DNA of 64,000 nt from JANPJV01 sp031425695 (GTDB taxonomy: Bacteria > Pseudomonadota > Gammaproteobacteria > Xanthomonadales > SZUA-5). Positions 34,652 through 42,602 of this stretch are shown piece after piece. Each line of letters starts with the position of its first letter. Position 1 is the first letter of the stretch. The stretch is taken from NCBI GenBank assembly GCA_031425695.1, contig JANPJV010000047.1, positions 1 to 64,000 on the forward strand. Reading direction: 5' to 3'. Below the pieces are notes generated by a model that did no database searches, was not told the DNA's origin, and was given only the letters and a program-made list of their open reading frames with translations. The position numbers and the translations under genes were made by a program.

Positions 34652-35113
34652 CTACCGCTCGCAGCCGTTGTCCGTGCATCGGCGCTGCGCTGCACGCCTG
34701 GCGGCCGACCGCACCAGCCAGCCGTACGCCCGCGCGAGGCCCAAGCGCGAGAACGCCGTGCGGTTCCGCGCGATCCACGGATACAGCCGGTCCCACACCG
34801 GGCGCAGTGGCGCGAGATTGAAAATGCGCGCGATCGAGGTCAGCCCGGCCGCGTTGTACGCGAGCACGAAGACATCGACACCGCGGAACCACACGCCGGC
34901 AGCGTCGCGCGCGTGGATGAGCGTCGCCATCTGTGCCGTGCTGATTCCAGCTGCAGAGGCGGCCGGGTCGACGAAGCCGGGGGCTGAGCAATCGATGAGC
35001 TGCAATTGCGCCGACGTGTCATGCGCGACCAGCGCGTGCATCTCCTCCGCACACAGCGGGCACGAGCGGTCGTAGTAGATGGTCAGCGGCCAGTTCACGG
35101 CGAGGGTGCTCAT
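34652..35113 (-). CDS. DCC-family thiol-disulfide oxidoreductase-like protein
   Basis: A 153-residue protein of the DUF393/DCC family. The signature DxDCPLC appears as YYDRSCPLCAEEM (C18, C21). Later GVDVFVLAYNAAGL and PVWDRLYPWIARNR are family-typical. ATG 35113 (MSTLAVNWPL) is chosen; an upstream in-frame start would use codons from the R2 half-repeat. Divergent from an NAD-binding epimerase-like gene; such DCC and epimerase genes are often neighbours. Probably a redox or lipid-associated protein, function unproven. Confidence 0.85.
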   Translation of the reverse strand: MSTLAVNWPLTIYYDRSCPLCAEEMHALVAHDTSAQLQLIDCSAPGFVDPAASAAGISTAQMATLIHARDAAGVWFRGVDVFVLAYNAAGLTSIARIFNLAPLRPVWDRLYPWIARNRTAFSRLGLARAYGWLVRSAARRAAQRRCTDNGCER

Positions 35114-35166
35114 CAGCGTAGGGCCTGCCATCGAGACGTATATTGACCGGAGCGGGAAATATACAA

Positions 35167-35192
35167 GCGTCCGCGCGCAGCGCAGACCCACC
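35167..35192. repeat. single REP-like unit (family R2 half)
   Basis: One inverted R2 unit (AGCGTCCGCGCGCAGCGCAG followed by ACCCACC) with no facing partner. It lies in the divergent promoter region of the DCC and epimerase-like genes, so it is the only solitary R2 member here. Confidence 0.65.
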
Positions 35193-35214
35193 AAGAGCCA
35201 ATGCAGGAGCGAGA

Positions 35215-36171
35215 ATGGATCAGGGCGAATCGCGGCGGGTGCTGGTGCTCGGCGGCGGCGGCTTCATCGGCCGCCACGCGGTAGCTGCGCTCCTGGACAC
35301 CGGCTGCCAGGTGATCGTTGGCAGCCGCCATGCAACGCCCCCGGCGCGCGCCAATGCGTTGCTGCGCGGTTGCGAGTGGCGACAGCTGCGCGTCGAGCGC
35401 CACCTCCACCCTTCCGACTGGGAGCGTCCATTGGCCGATGTCGGCGCCGTCATCAACTGTGTCGGCATCCTGCGTGAGCGCAGCGGCGAGAGCTACGAGC
35501 GCGTCCACCATCTCGGCCCGGTCGCGCTGGCCACGGCCGCGAATGCCCTTGGCCTGCGCCTGATCCAGGTCTCCGCCCTCGGCCTGCAAGAGCCGATGCG
35601 CAGTGGCTTCCTGCGCTCGAAGGCGGCTGGTGAGCGCGCCGTCATGGCGGCCGGCGGCGATTGGTGCATCGTGCGGCCCTCGCTGCTGGACGCGGAGCAC
35701 GGCGGATTCGGCGCCCGCTGGATTCGCCGCGTCGCGCGCTGGCCGCTGCATCCGCTGCCGTCCGCTGCGTGTGGTCGTATCGCCGCCCTGGACGTGCGCG
35801 ATCTAGGCGAGGCACTGGCGCGCCTGGCGCTCTGCCAAAGCCTTCCTGGCGACTCGCGCGAATTCGAGCTTGGCGGGCACGCAGCCCTCAGCCTGGGCGA
35901 GCTGCTGGCGAGCCTGCGCACGCTGCATACGCAAGCGCCGGCGCGACGGATACCCGTCCCCAACTGGCTTGCGCGTATCGGCAGCCACGTACTCGACGTC
36001 CTCCACCTGACTCCATTCTCGTTCGGTCACTGGGAGCTGCTGCAGCGCGACAACCTGCCCCGGCACAACCGGCTTGAAGAAGTGCTCGGACGTTCGCCGC
36101 GACGCGTTGGTGCGAGCGCAACTGAACCAATGCCTTCGATCGACGCAGTGCCCAGCAAGCTTCCGATCTGA
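35215..36171 (+). CDS. NAD(P)-binding epimerase/NDUFA9-like protein
   Basis: A 318-residue atypical short-chain reductase. Rossmann motif GGGGFIGRHAVAAL (about 13-26), then VINCVGILRE (the NNAG-like strand) and RLIQVSALGLQ; the usual YxxxK is replaced by FLRSKAAGERAV (Lys kept, Tyr lost), as in NDUFA9/complex-I-like members. AGGAG five bases upstream sets ATG 35215. Could bind NADPH structurally. Divergent partner: the DCC protein. Reaction unknown. Confidence 0.85.
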   Translation: MDQGESRRVLVLGGGGFIGRHAVAALLDTGCQVIVGSRHATPPARANALLRGCEWRQLRVERHLHPSDWERPLADVGAVINCVGILRERSGESYERVHHLGPVALATAANALGLRLIQVSALGLQEPMRSGFLRSKAAGERAVMAAGGDWCIVRPSLLDAEHGGFGARWIRRVARWPLHPLPSAACGRIAALDVRDLGEALARLALCQSLPGDSREFELGGHAALSLGELLASLRTLHTQAPARRIPVPNWLARIGSHVLDVLHLTPFSFGHWELLQRDNLPRHNRLEEVLGRSPRRVGASATEPMPSIDAVPSKLPI

Positions 36172-36212
36172 CGCCACTCTAACGCGGGCGCAGAAGTCAG
36201 GATCAAACTCCG

Positions 36213-36390
36213 AGCATCCGCAGATTACATAGATGAAAAGCGGATCAGAGTTGATTAACGGCCAAGGAGTCTGGTGGGTGACCACGCGCCCCGCTGTCCT
36301 GGAACGCGATTCCAAGCCGAGCCGTCAGCAATTTGCATTGCCCCTAATCTGTGTCATCCGCTTTTCATCCATGTCATCTGTGGATGCTTT
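36213..36390. repeat. long-armed inverted repeat (CAGATGAAAA family, R4)
   Basis: Left arm with AGCATCCGCAGATTACATAG and ATGAAAAGCGGATCA (36213-36250); right arm with ATCCGCTTTTCATCCATGTC and ATCTGTGGATGCTT (36356-36390). The arms are near-complementary over about 35 bases. Lies between the convergent epimerase-like and kup genes. Confidence 0.8.
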
Positions 36391-36425
36391 GAGGTTGACC
36401 TTGCTCTTTTTGATCCGTTCCAGAG

Positions 36426-38300
36426 CTAGATCTCCACCTGCGCCCCGAGCTCGACGAACCTGTTGGTCGGGATCGAAAAGAACTGGGTGGCACTGAGCGC
36501 GTTCCTGGACATGAAGACGAACAGCTTGTCCTGCCACAGTGGCATGCCCTTGTCGGCGGCAGGGACCAGGGTTTCGCGGCTGAGGAAGAAGGTGGTATCC
36601 ATGATGTCGAAATCGAGCCCGCGCTCGCTGCATGCGAACAAGGCGCGCGGCACGTTGGGATCCTCGGCAAAGCCATAGCGCACGCGCATTTTCCAGAAGC
36701 TGCCGCCGAGATCCTCGATCGAAAGGCGCTCGCCCGCATCGGCGACCGGCACGTCGAGGGATTCAACCCGCAGGATCACATTGCGCTCGTGCAGCACCTT
36801 GTTGTGCTTGAGGTTGTGCAGCAGCGCGGATGGTGTCCCGGCTTCGTCGCCCGTCATGAAGATGGCCGTCCCGGGAACGCGCACAGCGGACCCGTGCTCG
36901 AGGCTGCTGATGAACAAGGTCAGCGGGAGCGAGCGCGCTTCCATGCGTTCGAGCAAGAGCTTGCGGCCACGTCGCCAGGTGAACATCACGCTGAAGATCA
37001 CCACGCCGAGCGCCAGCGGGAACCAGCCGCCAGCCATGAACTTGAGCAGATTCGCACCGAAGAAACACACGTCGATGGCGAGGAAGACGGCCATCACCGG
37101 GTGCAGCCACCACGGCCAGTTCCACATCACGCCGAAGACCGCTCCGGCGAGGATGGTGGCGACGATCATCTCGCCGGTCACGGCAATGCCATAGGCCGCG
37201 GCGAGGTTGGAGGCCGAGCCGAAGGCGAGCACCAGGCCGATGGTACCGATCATCAGGAAGCGGTTGATCAGTGGCACGTAGATCTGGCCGGCGCTGCTGT
37301 CCGAGGTATGGCGAATTTCCATGCGCGGCGAGAAGCCGAGCTGGATCACCTGGCGCGTCATCGAGAAGGCGCCGGTGATCACCGCCTGCGAGCCGATCAC
37401 GGCAGCCGCCGTGGCCAGGATGACCATCGGGATCAGCAGGGAATCCGGCGCAAGCAGGAAAAACGGGTTGGCGATGGAGGCCGGGTCGCTCAGCAGCAGC
37501 GCACCTTGTCCAAGGTAGTTGAGAACCAGTGCGGGCAATACGGCGCCGAACCATGCGCGGCGGATCGGCGGGCGGCCAAAGTGGCCCATGTCCGCATACA
37601 GCGCCTCCGCCCCGGTAAAGGCCAGCACCACCGCGCCGAGCGCGAAAAATGTGCCCCAGCCGTGCTCGATGGAAAACCGGATGGCGTGGTGCGGGCTCAG
37701 CGCCGCGAGAATCCACGGCTCGCGCACGATCTCGATGATGCCGAGCGTCGCCAGCGTGCCGAACCACATGAACATGATCGGCCCGAATACCTTCCCGATA
37801 CGCGCCGTTCCTTTGTATTGGAAGGCGAACATGCCAAGCAGGATGCCGATTGCGATCGGCACGATGTAGGCCTCGGCCTTCGGCGCCGCGACCTTGAGGC
37901 CTTCGACCGCCGAGAGCACCGAGACCGCCGGGGTGATGATGCCGTCGCCATAGAACAGGGCGACGCCGAAGACGCCGGCCGCCACCAGCAGCCGCCGGTA
38001 CTGCGGCCGGTCGGCCCACATGCGGTGCACCAGTGCGATCAAGGCCATGGTGCCGCCTTCGCCACGGTTGTCGGCGCGCATGATGAACAGCACATATTTG
38101 ATCGAGACCACGATCATCAGCGCCCAGAACACCATCGACAGCACGCCGTAGACGTTGAGCTGGTTGATCGCGAGCGCGTGGTGGCCGCCGAAGGCTTCCT
38201 TCATGGTGTAGAGCGGACTGGTGCCGATATCGCCGAAGACCACACCGAGCGCCCCCAGCAGCAACGCACCCTGGGTCGTATGTTTTCCTTCGTGTTTCAT
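36426..38300 (-). CDS. kup: KUP-family potassium transporter
   Basis: A 624-residue proton-coupled low-affinity K+ importer. The start MKHEGKHTTQGALLLGALGVVFGDIGTSPLYTMKEAF carries the KUP mark GDIGTSPLY. About twelve transmembrane helices follow, with YGDGIITPAVSVLSAVEGL and FTGAEALYADMGHFG. The last 150 residues form the cytoplasmic domain. ATG 38300 is chosen; the frame extends 30 residues upstream without family support. Monocistronic with a long 5' region. Confidence 0.93.
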   Translation of the reverse strand: MKHEGKHTTQGALLLGALGVVFGDIGTSPLYTMKEAFGGHHALAINQLNVYGVLSMVFWALMIVVSIKYVLFIMRADNRGEGGTMALIALVHRMWADRPQYRRLLVAAGVFGVALFYGDGIITPAVSVLSAVEGLKVAAPKAEAYIVPIAIGILLGMFAFQYKGTARIGKVFGPIMFMWFGTLATLGIIEIVREPWILAALSPHHAIRFSIEHGWGTFFALGAVVLAFTGAEALYADMGHFGRPPIRRAWFGAVLPALVLNYLGQGALLLSDPASIANPFFLLAPDSLLIPMVILATAAAVIGSQAVITGAFSMTRQVIQLGFSPRMEIRHTSDSSAGQIYVPLINRFLMIGTIGLVLAFGSASNLAAAYGIAVTGEMIVATILAGAVFGVMWNWPWWLHPVMAVFLAIDVCFFGANLLKFMAGGWFPLALGVVIFSVMFTWRRGRKLLLERMEARSLPLTLFISSLEHGSAVRVPGTAIFMTGDEAGTPSALLHNLKHNKVLHERNVILRVESLDVPVADAGERLSIEDLGGSFWKMRVRYGFAEDPNVPRALFACSERGLDFDIMDTTFFLSRETLVPAADKGMPLWQDKLFVFMSRNALSATQFFSIPTNRFVELGAQVEI

Positions 38301-38331
38301 CGTGTCGCCTGCTCGCAGCGGCTGCCGGTAC

Positions 38332-38364
38332 CCACGCCGCGCCGCAGGCAGTCTTGCGGCGTGG
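38332..38364 (-). promoter_or_regulatory. hairpin in the kup 5' region
   Basis: CCACGCCGC at 38332-38340 pairs exactly with GCGGCGTGG at 38356-38364 (15-base loop). It lies 32-64 bases upstream of the kup start on the minus strand. Could be a 5'-leader hairpin or operator. No known K+ or c-di-AMP riboswitch motif was recognised. Confidence 0.4.
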
Positions 38365-38571
38365 TGCCTATCGAAGCATCGGCCAACCAAAAGTGACCGG
38401 TCTTCTATGCTCGCGCAGTCGCAGCAAGACTACTATCGCTGGCGACGGGGGTGCGGAATGATCGGAAATGGCTTTAGAGTGATTGCTGCGGGGCAGAGGG
38501 CGTAGCCGGTGTGGGTCGAAGCGGCACGGTTGAGCGCGAGAACGGTCGACCCGAAACCGGAATACGCGAAT

Positions 38572-39087
38572 CTACTCCCCGTCCCAGTAGTTCAGCGACT
38601 GCGCCTCACGCCCACGGAAGCGGAGCACGCGATTTTCGTCGTTCTCGGCGCCCGGCCGCTCTGCGCGGAGACCGAACTTGTCGGAATCGGGATACTCGAC
38701 CACTTCCGGAAACTCCATGGTGCTGACGGCGAGGTAGCGCATTTCGACGCCGCCGGTGTTGACGATCTGATGGGCAGTTTCGCGACCCCCCGGGAGGCAG
38801 GCGACCACATCGCCCGCGCGGAGCGGGTGTACCTCGGCGCCCAGCAGTAACTCGCCGGTGCCCTCGAGGATCACGAACATCTCTTCGTTGACCCAATGAT
38901 TGTGCCGCGGGAAAGCGCGCTTGCCGGGCTTCAGCACGGTGAGGTTGTAGCCGAGCTTGCGCGAACCGATCGCGCCACCGAGTTCACCGGTCAGGACTTC
39001 GAAACGCTCCGCCAGGTGCGCGGGCACCGCATGCGTGGCCGGCAAGGGCGTGAGGGGCACATCCGCGATATTGATGATCGGGGTCAT
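38572..39087 (-). CDS. cupin domain protein
   Basis: A 171-residue single-domain cupin. Motif 1: PRHNHWVNEEMFVILEGTGELLLG (G..H.H...E...L.G with His, His, Glu); motif 2: GDVVACLPGGRETAHQIVNTG. Metal-binding residues are thus present. GGAGG before ATG 39087 fixes the start. Resembles small dioxygenase- or isomerase-like cupins; substrate unknown. Its upstream gap contains an 11-bp inverted repeat. Confidence 0.85.
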   Translation of the reverse strand: MTPIINIADVPLTPLPATHAVPAHLAERFEVLTGELGGAIGSRKLGYNLTVLKPGKRAFPRHNHWVNEEMFVILEGTGELLLGAEVHPLRAGDVVACLPGGRETAHQIVNTGGVEMRYLAVSTMEFPEVVEYPDSDKFGLRAERPGAENDENRVLRFRGREAQSLNYWDGE

Positions 39088-39291
39088 CGGTTCCTCCAGG
39101 ATTCGGAGCACCCAGCCTAGGGCGGGAGCCGGTTGTGGAAAACGAATCTCGCATTTTGCCCGGCTCATGCATGCGCCGTCTTGCACGCTGCATTGGCGCC
39201 GGAGGATCGGGCCGCGCCACTGCCGGGTTCAGCGCTTGGCACAGCTCATGCGTTATCCCCTCGACCGAAGTCCGCGGGGAAACCCAGGGAC

Positions 39292-39353
39292 GATTTCCAG
39301 GCGCTTTTCGACGCCACAGCTTGTTGGCGGATTCTGAAGCGTGCCTGGAAATC
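39292..39353. promoter_or_regulatory. spaced 11-bp inverted repeat in a divergent intergenic gap
   Basis: The 391-base gap 39088-39478 between the divergent cupin and glycine-rich protein genes holds no gene. GATTTCCAGGC at 39292-39302 is exactly complementary to GCCTGGAAATC at 39343-39353. It may be a regulator site or a relic repeat. Nothing else stands out. Confidence 0.35.
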
Positions 39354-39478
39354 TGCGGTAAGGCGAGCGTGCCATCGCGACCTCTACACGTCGTGGGCCG
39401 CAAGCTTTTACCGACCGGGAGTGAGCGTCGAACACGCTCCAGGAACTGGCACGCACTTTCATCCACAGGAGATTTACC

Positions 39479-39940
39479 ATGACTGAAATTCGCAAAGACC
39501 ACAGTATCGGTGCCGGCACGGGCGCAGCAGCAGGTGCAGTGACGGGCGCGACCGTTGGCGCAGTTGGTGGACCGCTCGGCATGGCAGTTGGCGCGGTAGT
39601 GGGCGGCGTTCTCGGTGCGGCGGCTGGTGACAGCATTGCCGAAGCCGTGAACCCGACCGAGTACGATGCGCATTGGCGCAGCAACTACAACAAGTCCAAC
39701 TACTACGTGTCGGGTCGCGAGTGGAATGACTACTCGCCGGCGTACAAGATGGGCTATGACACCTATCCGAAGTACCGTGGCCGCGCTTTCAACGAAGTCG
39801 AGACCGATCTCGAGCGCAATTGGGAAGCCACCAAGGGCAATTCACGTCTCGCGTGGAATGAAGCCAAGAGCGCCGTGCGCGATGGCTGGCACCACATCGA
39901 GCGCGCCCTCCCGGGTGACGCGGATGGCGACGGCCGTTAA
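39479..39940 (+). CDS. glycine-zipper envelope protein
   Basis: A 153-residue protein. Residues 10-58 are small-residue-rich with GxxxG spacing (GAGTGAAAGAVTGATVGAVG), predicted to form a membrane-inserting hairpin. The C-terminal half is Tyr/Trp/Asn-rich (HWRSNYNKSNYYV, YKMGYDTYPKYRGRAFNEVE). AGGAG lies upstream of ATG 39479. Similar glycine-zipper proteins in Xanthomonadales are stress-linked; function unknown. Confidence 0.75.
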   Translation: MTEIRKDHSIGAGTGAAAGAVTGATVGAVGGPLGMAVGAVVGGVLGAAAGDSIAEAVNPTEYDAHWRSNYNKSNYYVSGREWNDYSPAYKMGYDTYPKYRGRAFNEVETDLERNWEATKGNSRLAWNEAKSAVRDGWHHIERALPGDADGDGR

Positions 39941-40003
39941 TTTTCGGCAGTAGCCATGGCGACCGCTTGCTGACAGCTTAATGACGGCAAGTGTGTTCGA
40001 ATT

Positions 40004-40029
40004 GGAAGGGCCGCAGTTGCGGCCCTTCC
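40004..40029. terminator. strong hairpin between glycine-zipper and lipoprotein genes
   Basis: GGAAGGGCCGC (40004-40014) pairs perfectly with GCGGCCCTTCC (40019-40029) around AGTT. There is no T tract and only 27 bases remain to the next ATG, so it may instead be a 5'-leader structure of the lipoprotein mRNA. Confidence 0.55.
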
Positions 40030-40056
40030 GTTACACGGTACATACAAGGACGAACC

Positions 40057-40407
40057 ATGAAAATTTCAAACTCTCTTTATCTGGCACTGGCCGTCGTTTT
40101 TGGCGTGGCTGCGTGCGATAGCGCCCAAACCGATCAGAACCAAGCCAAGCGTGCCGAGGTGAAGGCCGATGCCGCCGCGGTGCAGGCCGACGACGCCAGC
40201 GCCCGTGCAGCCGAAGCCGCCCGCGCCACCGCCGATGCGGCCGCCGCCTCCGCCACCGCGGTCGCACAGGAAACCGTTGCGGCGACGCAGGAAGCCAGCG
40301 CCGAAGTCAAGGAAGAAGTGCAGCAGACCGGCGACGCGATCGAAGCCGCCGCTGATGCCGCGAACGCGCAGATGGACGACGATATCAATCCGAAGAAAGA
40401 TGATTGA
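40057..40407 (+). CDS. small Ala-rich coiled-coil lipoprotein
   Basis: A 116-residue exported lipoprotein. Signal MKISNSLYLALAVVFGVAAC ends in lipobox VAAC. The mature chain is a long Ala/Glu/Gln heptad-like helix (AARAAEAARATADAAAASAT), ending acidic. Resembles Lpp-like or Alanine-zipper proteins. ATG 40057 has an AAGGAC-type site upstream. A similar Ala/Glu-rich lipoprotein is at 55094. Function unknown. Confidence 0.75.
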   Translation: MKISNSLYLALAVVFGVAACDSAQTDQNQAKRAEVKADAAAVQADDASARAAEAARATADAAAASATAVAQETVAATQEASAEVKEEVQQTGDAIEAAADAANAQMDDDINPKKDD

Positions 40408-40425
40408 TTCGCGGACTGGTAGCTG

Positions 40426-40449
40426 AGCTCCGAGCGTTTGCTCGGAGCT
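40426..40449 (+). terminator. hairpin after the lipoprotein gene
   Basis: AGCTCCGAGC (40426-40435) pairs perfectly with GCTCGGAGCT (40440-40449) around GTTT, followed by TGTTCG. Located 19 bases after the stop. Probable terminator with a poor T tract. Confidence 0.65.
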
Positions 40450-40502
40450 TGTTCGTGTGGCAAGCTGATTTCGATTTCGTCGAGCAGATACAAGGGTGAC
40501 GC

Positions 40503-41420
40503 ATGCCGCTGGGTCCGCCCGATTACCGGCCGGAGTGTCTGATCATCGGTGGCGGACCCGCTGGCCTCGTGGCCGCGGTTTATCTTGCGCGCTATTGTCG
40601 GCGCACGCTGTTGATCGATGCGGGAGATAGCCGCGCGGCCTGGATTCCGGCGACCCACAACCTGCCCGGGTTTCCTGATGGGATTTCCGGAGTGGAGCTG
40701 TTGGAGCGCCTGCGCCAGCAGGCAATCGTCAACGGCGCCATGCTCGTTTCCGGCCGAATCGACAGTCTGGAGCGCGTACCCGAAGGGTTCATCGCCCGCA
40801 GCGGCGACGATTGCATCACCGTCCCCAAGGTCATTCTTGCCACCGGTCTGGTCGACCTCGATCCCGGCTTCGGCGATCTGCGTCCGGCCACGCTCGCGGG
40901 TGCCGTGCGCTGGTGTCCGATCTGCGATGGCTACGACGTGCGCGATCGCAATATTGCGATCCTCGCCGAAGCCACCCACGGCATTCCGCACGCTTTGTTC
41001 CTGCGCACGTTTACCAGCACGCTCACGCTGTTCATTCCCAAGGGCGGCAGGTTGATCGAAGCGGCGCAGCGCACCCAGCTCAACGATCTTGGAATCCGGC
41101 TCGTCACTGACGTGATCGCATCCGTGGGCGCCGTCGGGAACCAGGCACAGATCACGCTGGCGAACGGCCGCGTCGAGACTTTTGACAGCCTCTATCCGAT
41201 GCTCGGTTGCGACAACCGCAGCACGCTCGCCCGCGCCCTTGGTGCCGAGTGCGGCAATGCGGGCGCACTCAAGGTCGACGCCCACCAGCAGACCAGCGTG
41301 GAAGGCCTGTACGCGGCCGGCGACTTGGTCGACGCCATCAACCAGATCATCGTCGGCACCGCCCACGCCGCAATCGCGGCGACCGCCGTGCACAATTCGC
41401 TTGGAATCAACCTGCGGTAG
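40503..41420 (+). CDS. thioredoxin-reductase-like flavoprotein
   Basis: A 305-residue FAD/NAD(P) oxidoreductase. FAD motif IIGGGPAGLVAAVYLAR (14-30), redox-pair CPIC at 138-141 (thioredoxin reductase has CATC), and the C-terminal FAD motif VEGLYAAGDLVDAINQI. The NAD(P)-binding glycine motif is poorly kept (IAILAEATHGIPHA instead of GGGDSA), so electron donor use may differ. Single gene; ATG preceded by AAGGGTGA. Confidence 0.85.
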   Translation: MPLGPPDYRPECLIIGGGPAGLVAAVYLARYCRRTLLIDAGDSRAAWIPATHNLPGFPDGISGVELLERLRQQAIVNGAMLVSGRIDSLERVPEGFIARSGDDCITVPKVILATGLVDLDPGFGDLRPATLAGAVRWCPICDGYDVRDRNIAILAEATHGIPHALFLRTFTSTLTLFIPKGGRLIEAAQRTQLNDLGIRLVTDVIASVGAVGNQAQITLANGRVETFDSLYPMLGCDNRSTLARALGAECGNAGALKVDAHQQTSVEGLYAAGDLVDAINQIIVGTAHAAIAATAVHNSLGINLR

Positions 41421-41493
41421 GTCACGTCGCGCCCGATTGATTGACCGCATCGATTGACACGACGCGAGCGCAGCGTGAACTAAGTGCCTGCTC

Positions 41494-41883
41494 TCACCCC
41501 GCCACGCGCCCGGGCAGCCCGACGACCGCGGCATAGATGCCGGCCAGCATCAGCACCACCATCAGCACGTCCAGCAGCAGCAGGAAATGCAGCAGGAAGC
41601 GGCCGAGCAACTGGGCACGATCGCGCGTCCCCGCGCGCAGCAGCCAAGCCGAGATCAACGTAATTGCGACTGCCGCCACGCCCCAGTACACGCCCGCCTG
41701 CATCGCCGCCGCGGTCAACGCGGGCAGTTCCCCACCATTGGCGGTCACCGCAAAGCGCGGCAGCAGGAACAGATAGAGCAGGGCCACGCCGGCGCTGGCG
41801 AACGCGACCGAAAAGGCAAATTGCCGCAGCGGCGTCTGCCGCCGTGAGCGGGGCCGGAAACTCGATTTAAAGGGTTCGCGCAT
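41494..41883 (-). CDS. small integral membrane protein
   Basis: A 129-residue protein with a basic N-terminus (MREPFKSSFRPRSRRQ) and three to four hydrophobic helices, ending LMLAGIYAAVVGLPGRVAG. No signature recognised. Its start lies four bases from the MITE-like element at 41887, so its promoter, if any, lies within that element. Confidence 0.6.
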   Translation of the reverse strand: MREPFKSSFRPRSRRQTPLRQFAFSVAFASAGVALLYLFLLPRFAVTANGGELPALTAAAMQAGVYWGVAAVAITLISAWLLRAGTRDRAQLLGRFLLHFLLLLDVLMVVLMLAGIYAAVVGLPGRVAG

Positions 41884-41886
41884 CAG

Positions 41887-42111
41887 TGTGGTGTCCCGTA
41901 GTTTCCGTGAGTCATTTCCGCGTCTTTCGCCTCCATGCTGCGTTGCCTTTGCCGCGCCAGCAAAGCAGTCGCGGGTTCGATCAATCGCGCGGCATGCCGC
42001 GCAAGCGGATCGATCTCCCTGTCGCCATAGAAGAGCTATGCCTCCTCCTCGCGCCTTGCCTGGAGACGAAATCCATCGGAAATCCCCTCACGTAAACTAC
42101 GGGACACCACA
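41887..42111. mobile_element. MITE-like element, copy 2
   Basis: 225 bases bounded by 25-base terminal inverted repeats with one mismatch: TGTGGTGTCCCGTAGTTTCC at the left (41887) and its complement at the right end (42111). The core shares CTGCGTTGC and ATAGAAGAGCTAT-CCTCCTC-GCGCCTTGCC with copy 1, and holds the 16-bp palindrome GCGCGGCATGCCGCGC at 41987-42002. No coding capacity. It takes most of the 386-base gap 41884-42269. Confidence 0.7.
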
Positions 42112-42269
42112 CTGGATCATCGGCGTAAAGCATCCGCATAACCATCCTGCAAACGTATTCGCGATGTGACCCACGTCCTGGCTCATGGCGCCAACCGTTG
42201 GTCGCGGGGCCTGCAACTGGGCAGGATCGGCAGGGTCAGAATGGCCACACATTCAACGGATGGCTGCAA

Positions 42270-42443
42270 ATGAATACGACCCGCGCCCTGGCTTCGATCA
42301 ACGCCCGCTTCTTCGCCACCGTGCTCCTGAGCGCGGTGCTGCTCGTCGGCCGCATCGGCTCCGCTGCCTACGCCGAGCCGCGTCTCGCGGTAGACGCCCA
42401 TGCGAACCCTGCCGCCAAGTCCTGCCCGAGCGCGCGCTCGTAG
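42270..42443 (+). CDS. possible small secreted protein
   Basis: A 57-residue frame starting MNTTRALASINARFFATVLL with a signal-like hydrophobic stretch and AYAEP cleavage site. The mature part is only about 22 residues. The stop TAG lies inside the following repeat (CGTAGGCCGC), so the original C-terminus may have been changed. No ribosome-binding site of strength. Could be a truncated gene. Confidence 0.45.
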   Translation: MNTTRALASINARFFATVLLSAVLLVGRIGSAAYAEPRLAVDAHANPAAKSCPSARS

Positions 42444-42537
42444 GCCGCAGTGCCGCGTAGCGGCTCTGCGGCAGCCGCACGGGAAAACCCAAAGCGCCGC
42501 AGAGCGTGCGGTGAAGCTGCGCGCACTGCGGCCTACG
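42439..42537. repeat. REP-like inverted pair, GTAGGCCGCAGTG family
   Basis: CGTAGGCCGCAGTG at 42439-42452 matches the inverted CACTGCGGCCTACG at 42524-42537; inner GCCGCAGTGCCGC/GCGGCTCTGCGGC stems lie inside each unit. Only one member of this family in the window. Confidence 0.7.
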
Positions 42538-42602
42538 GCCTACGTACGCAGCGATGACGCCTTGCGCGCTAACATCGACCCGACTTCCGGGTGGGGTGAT
42601 CG

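Noticed and set aside
36789..38396. Long plus-strand open frame across kup (535 residues)
   Set aside because: Antisense shadow of kup with His/Arg/Asp-rich, low-complexity translation and no domain.
31748..42111. Integron attC-like sites suggested by the shared palindromic core
   Set aside because: No integrase, no cassette order and no conserved R'/R'' core sites seen; MITE-like description fits better.
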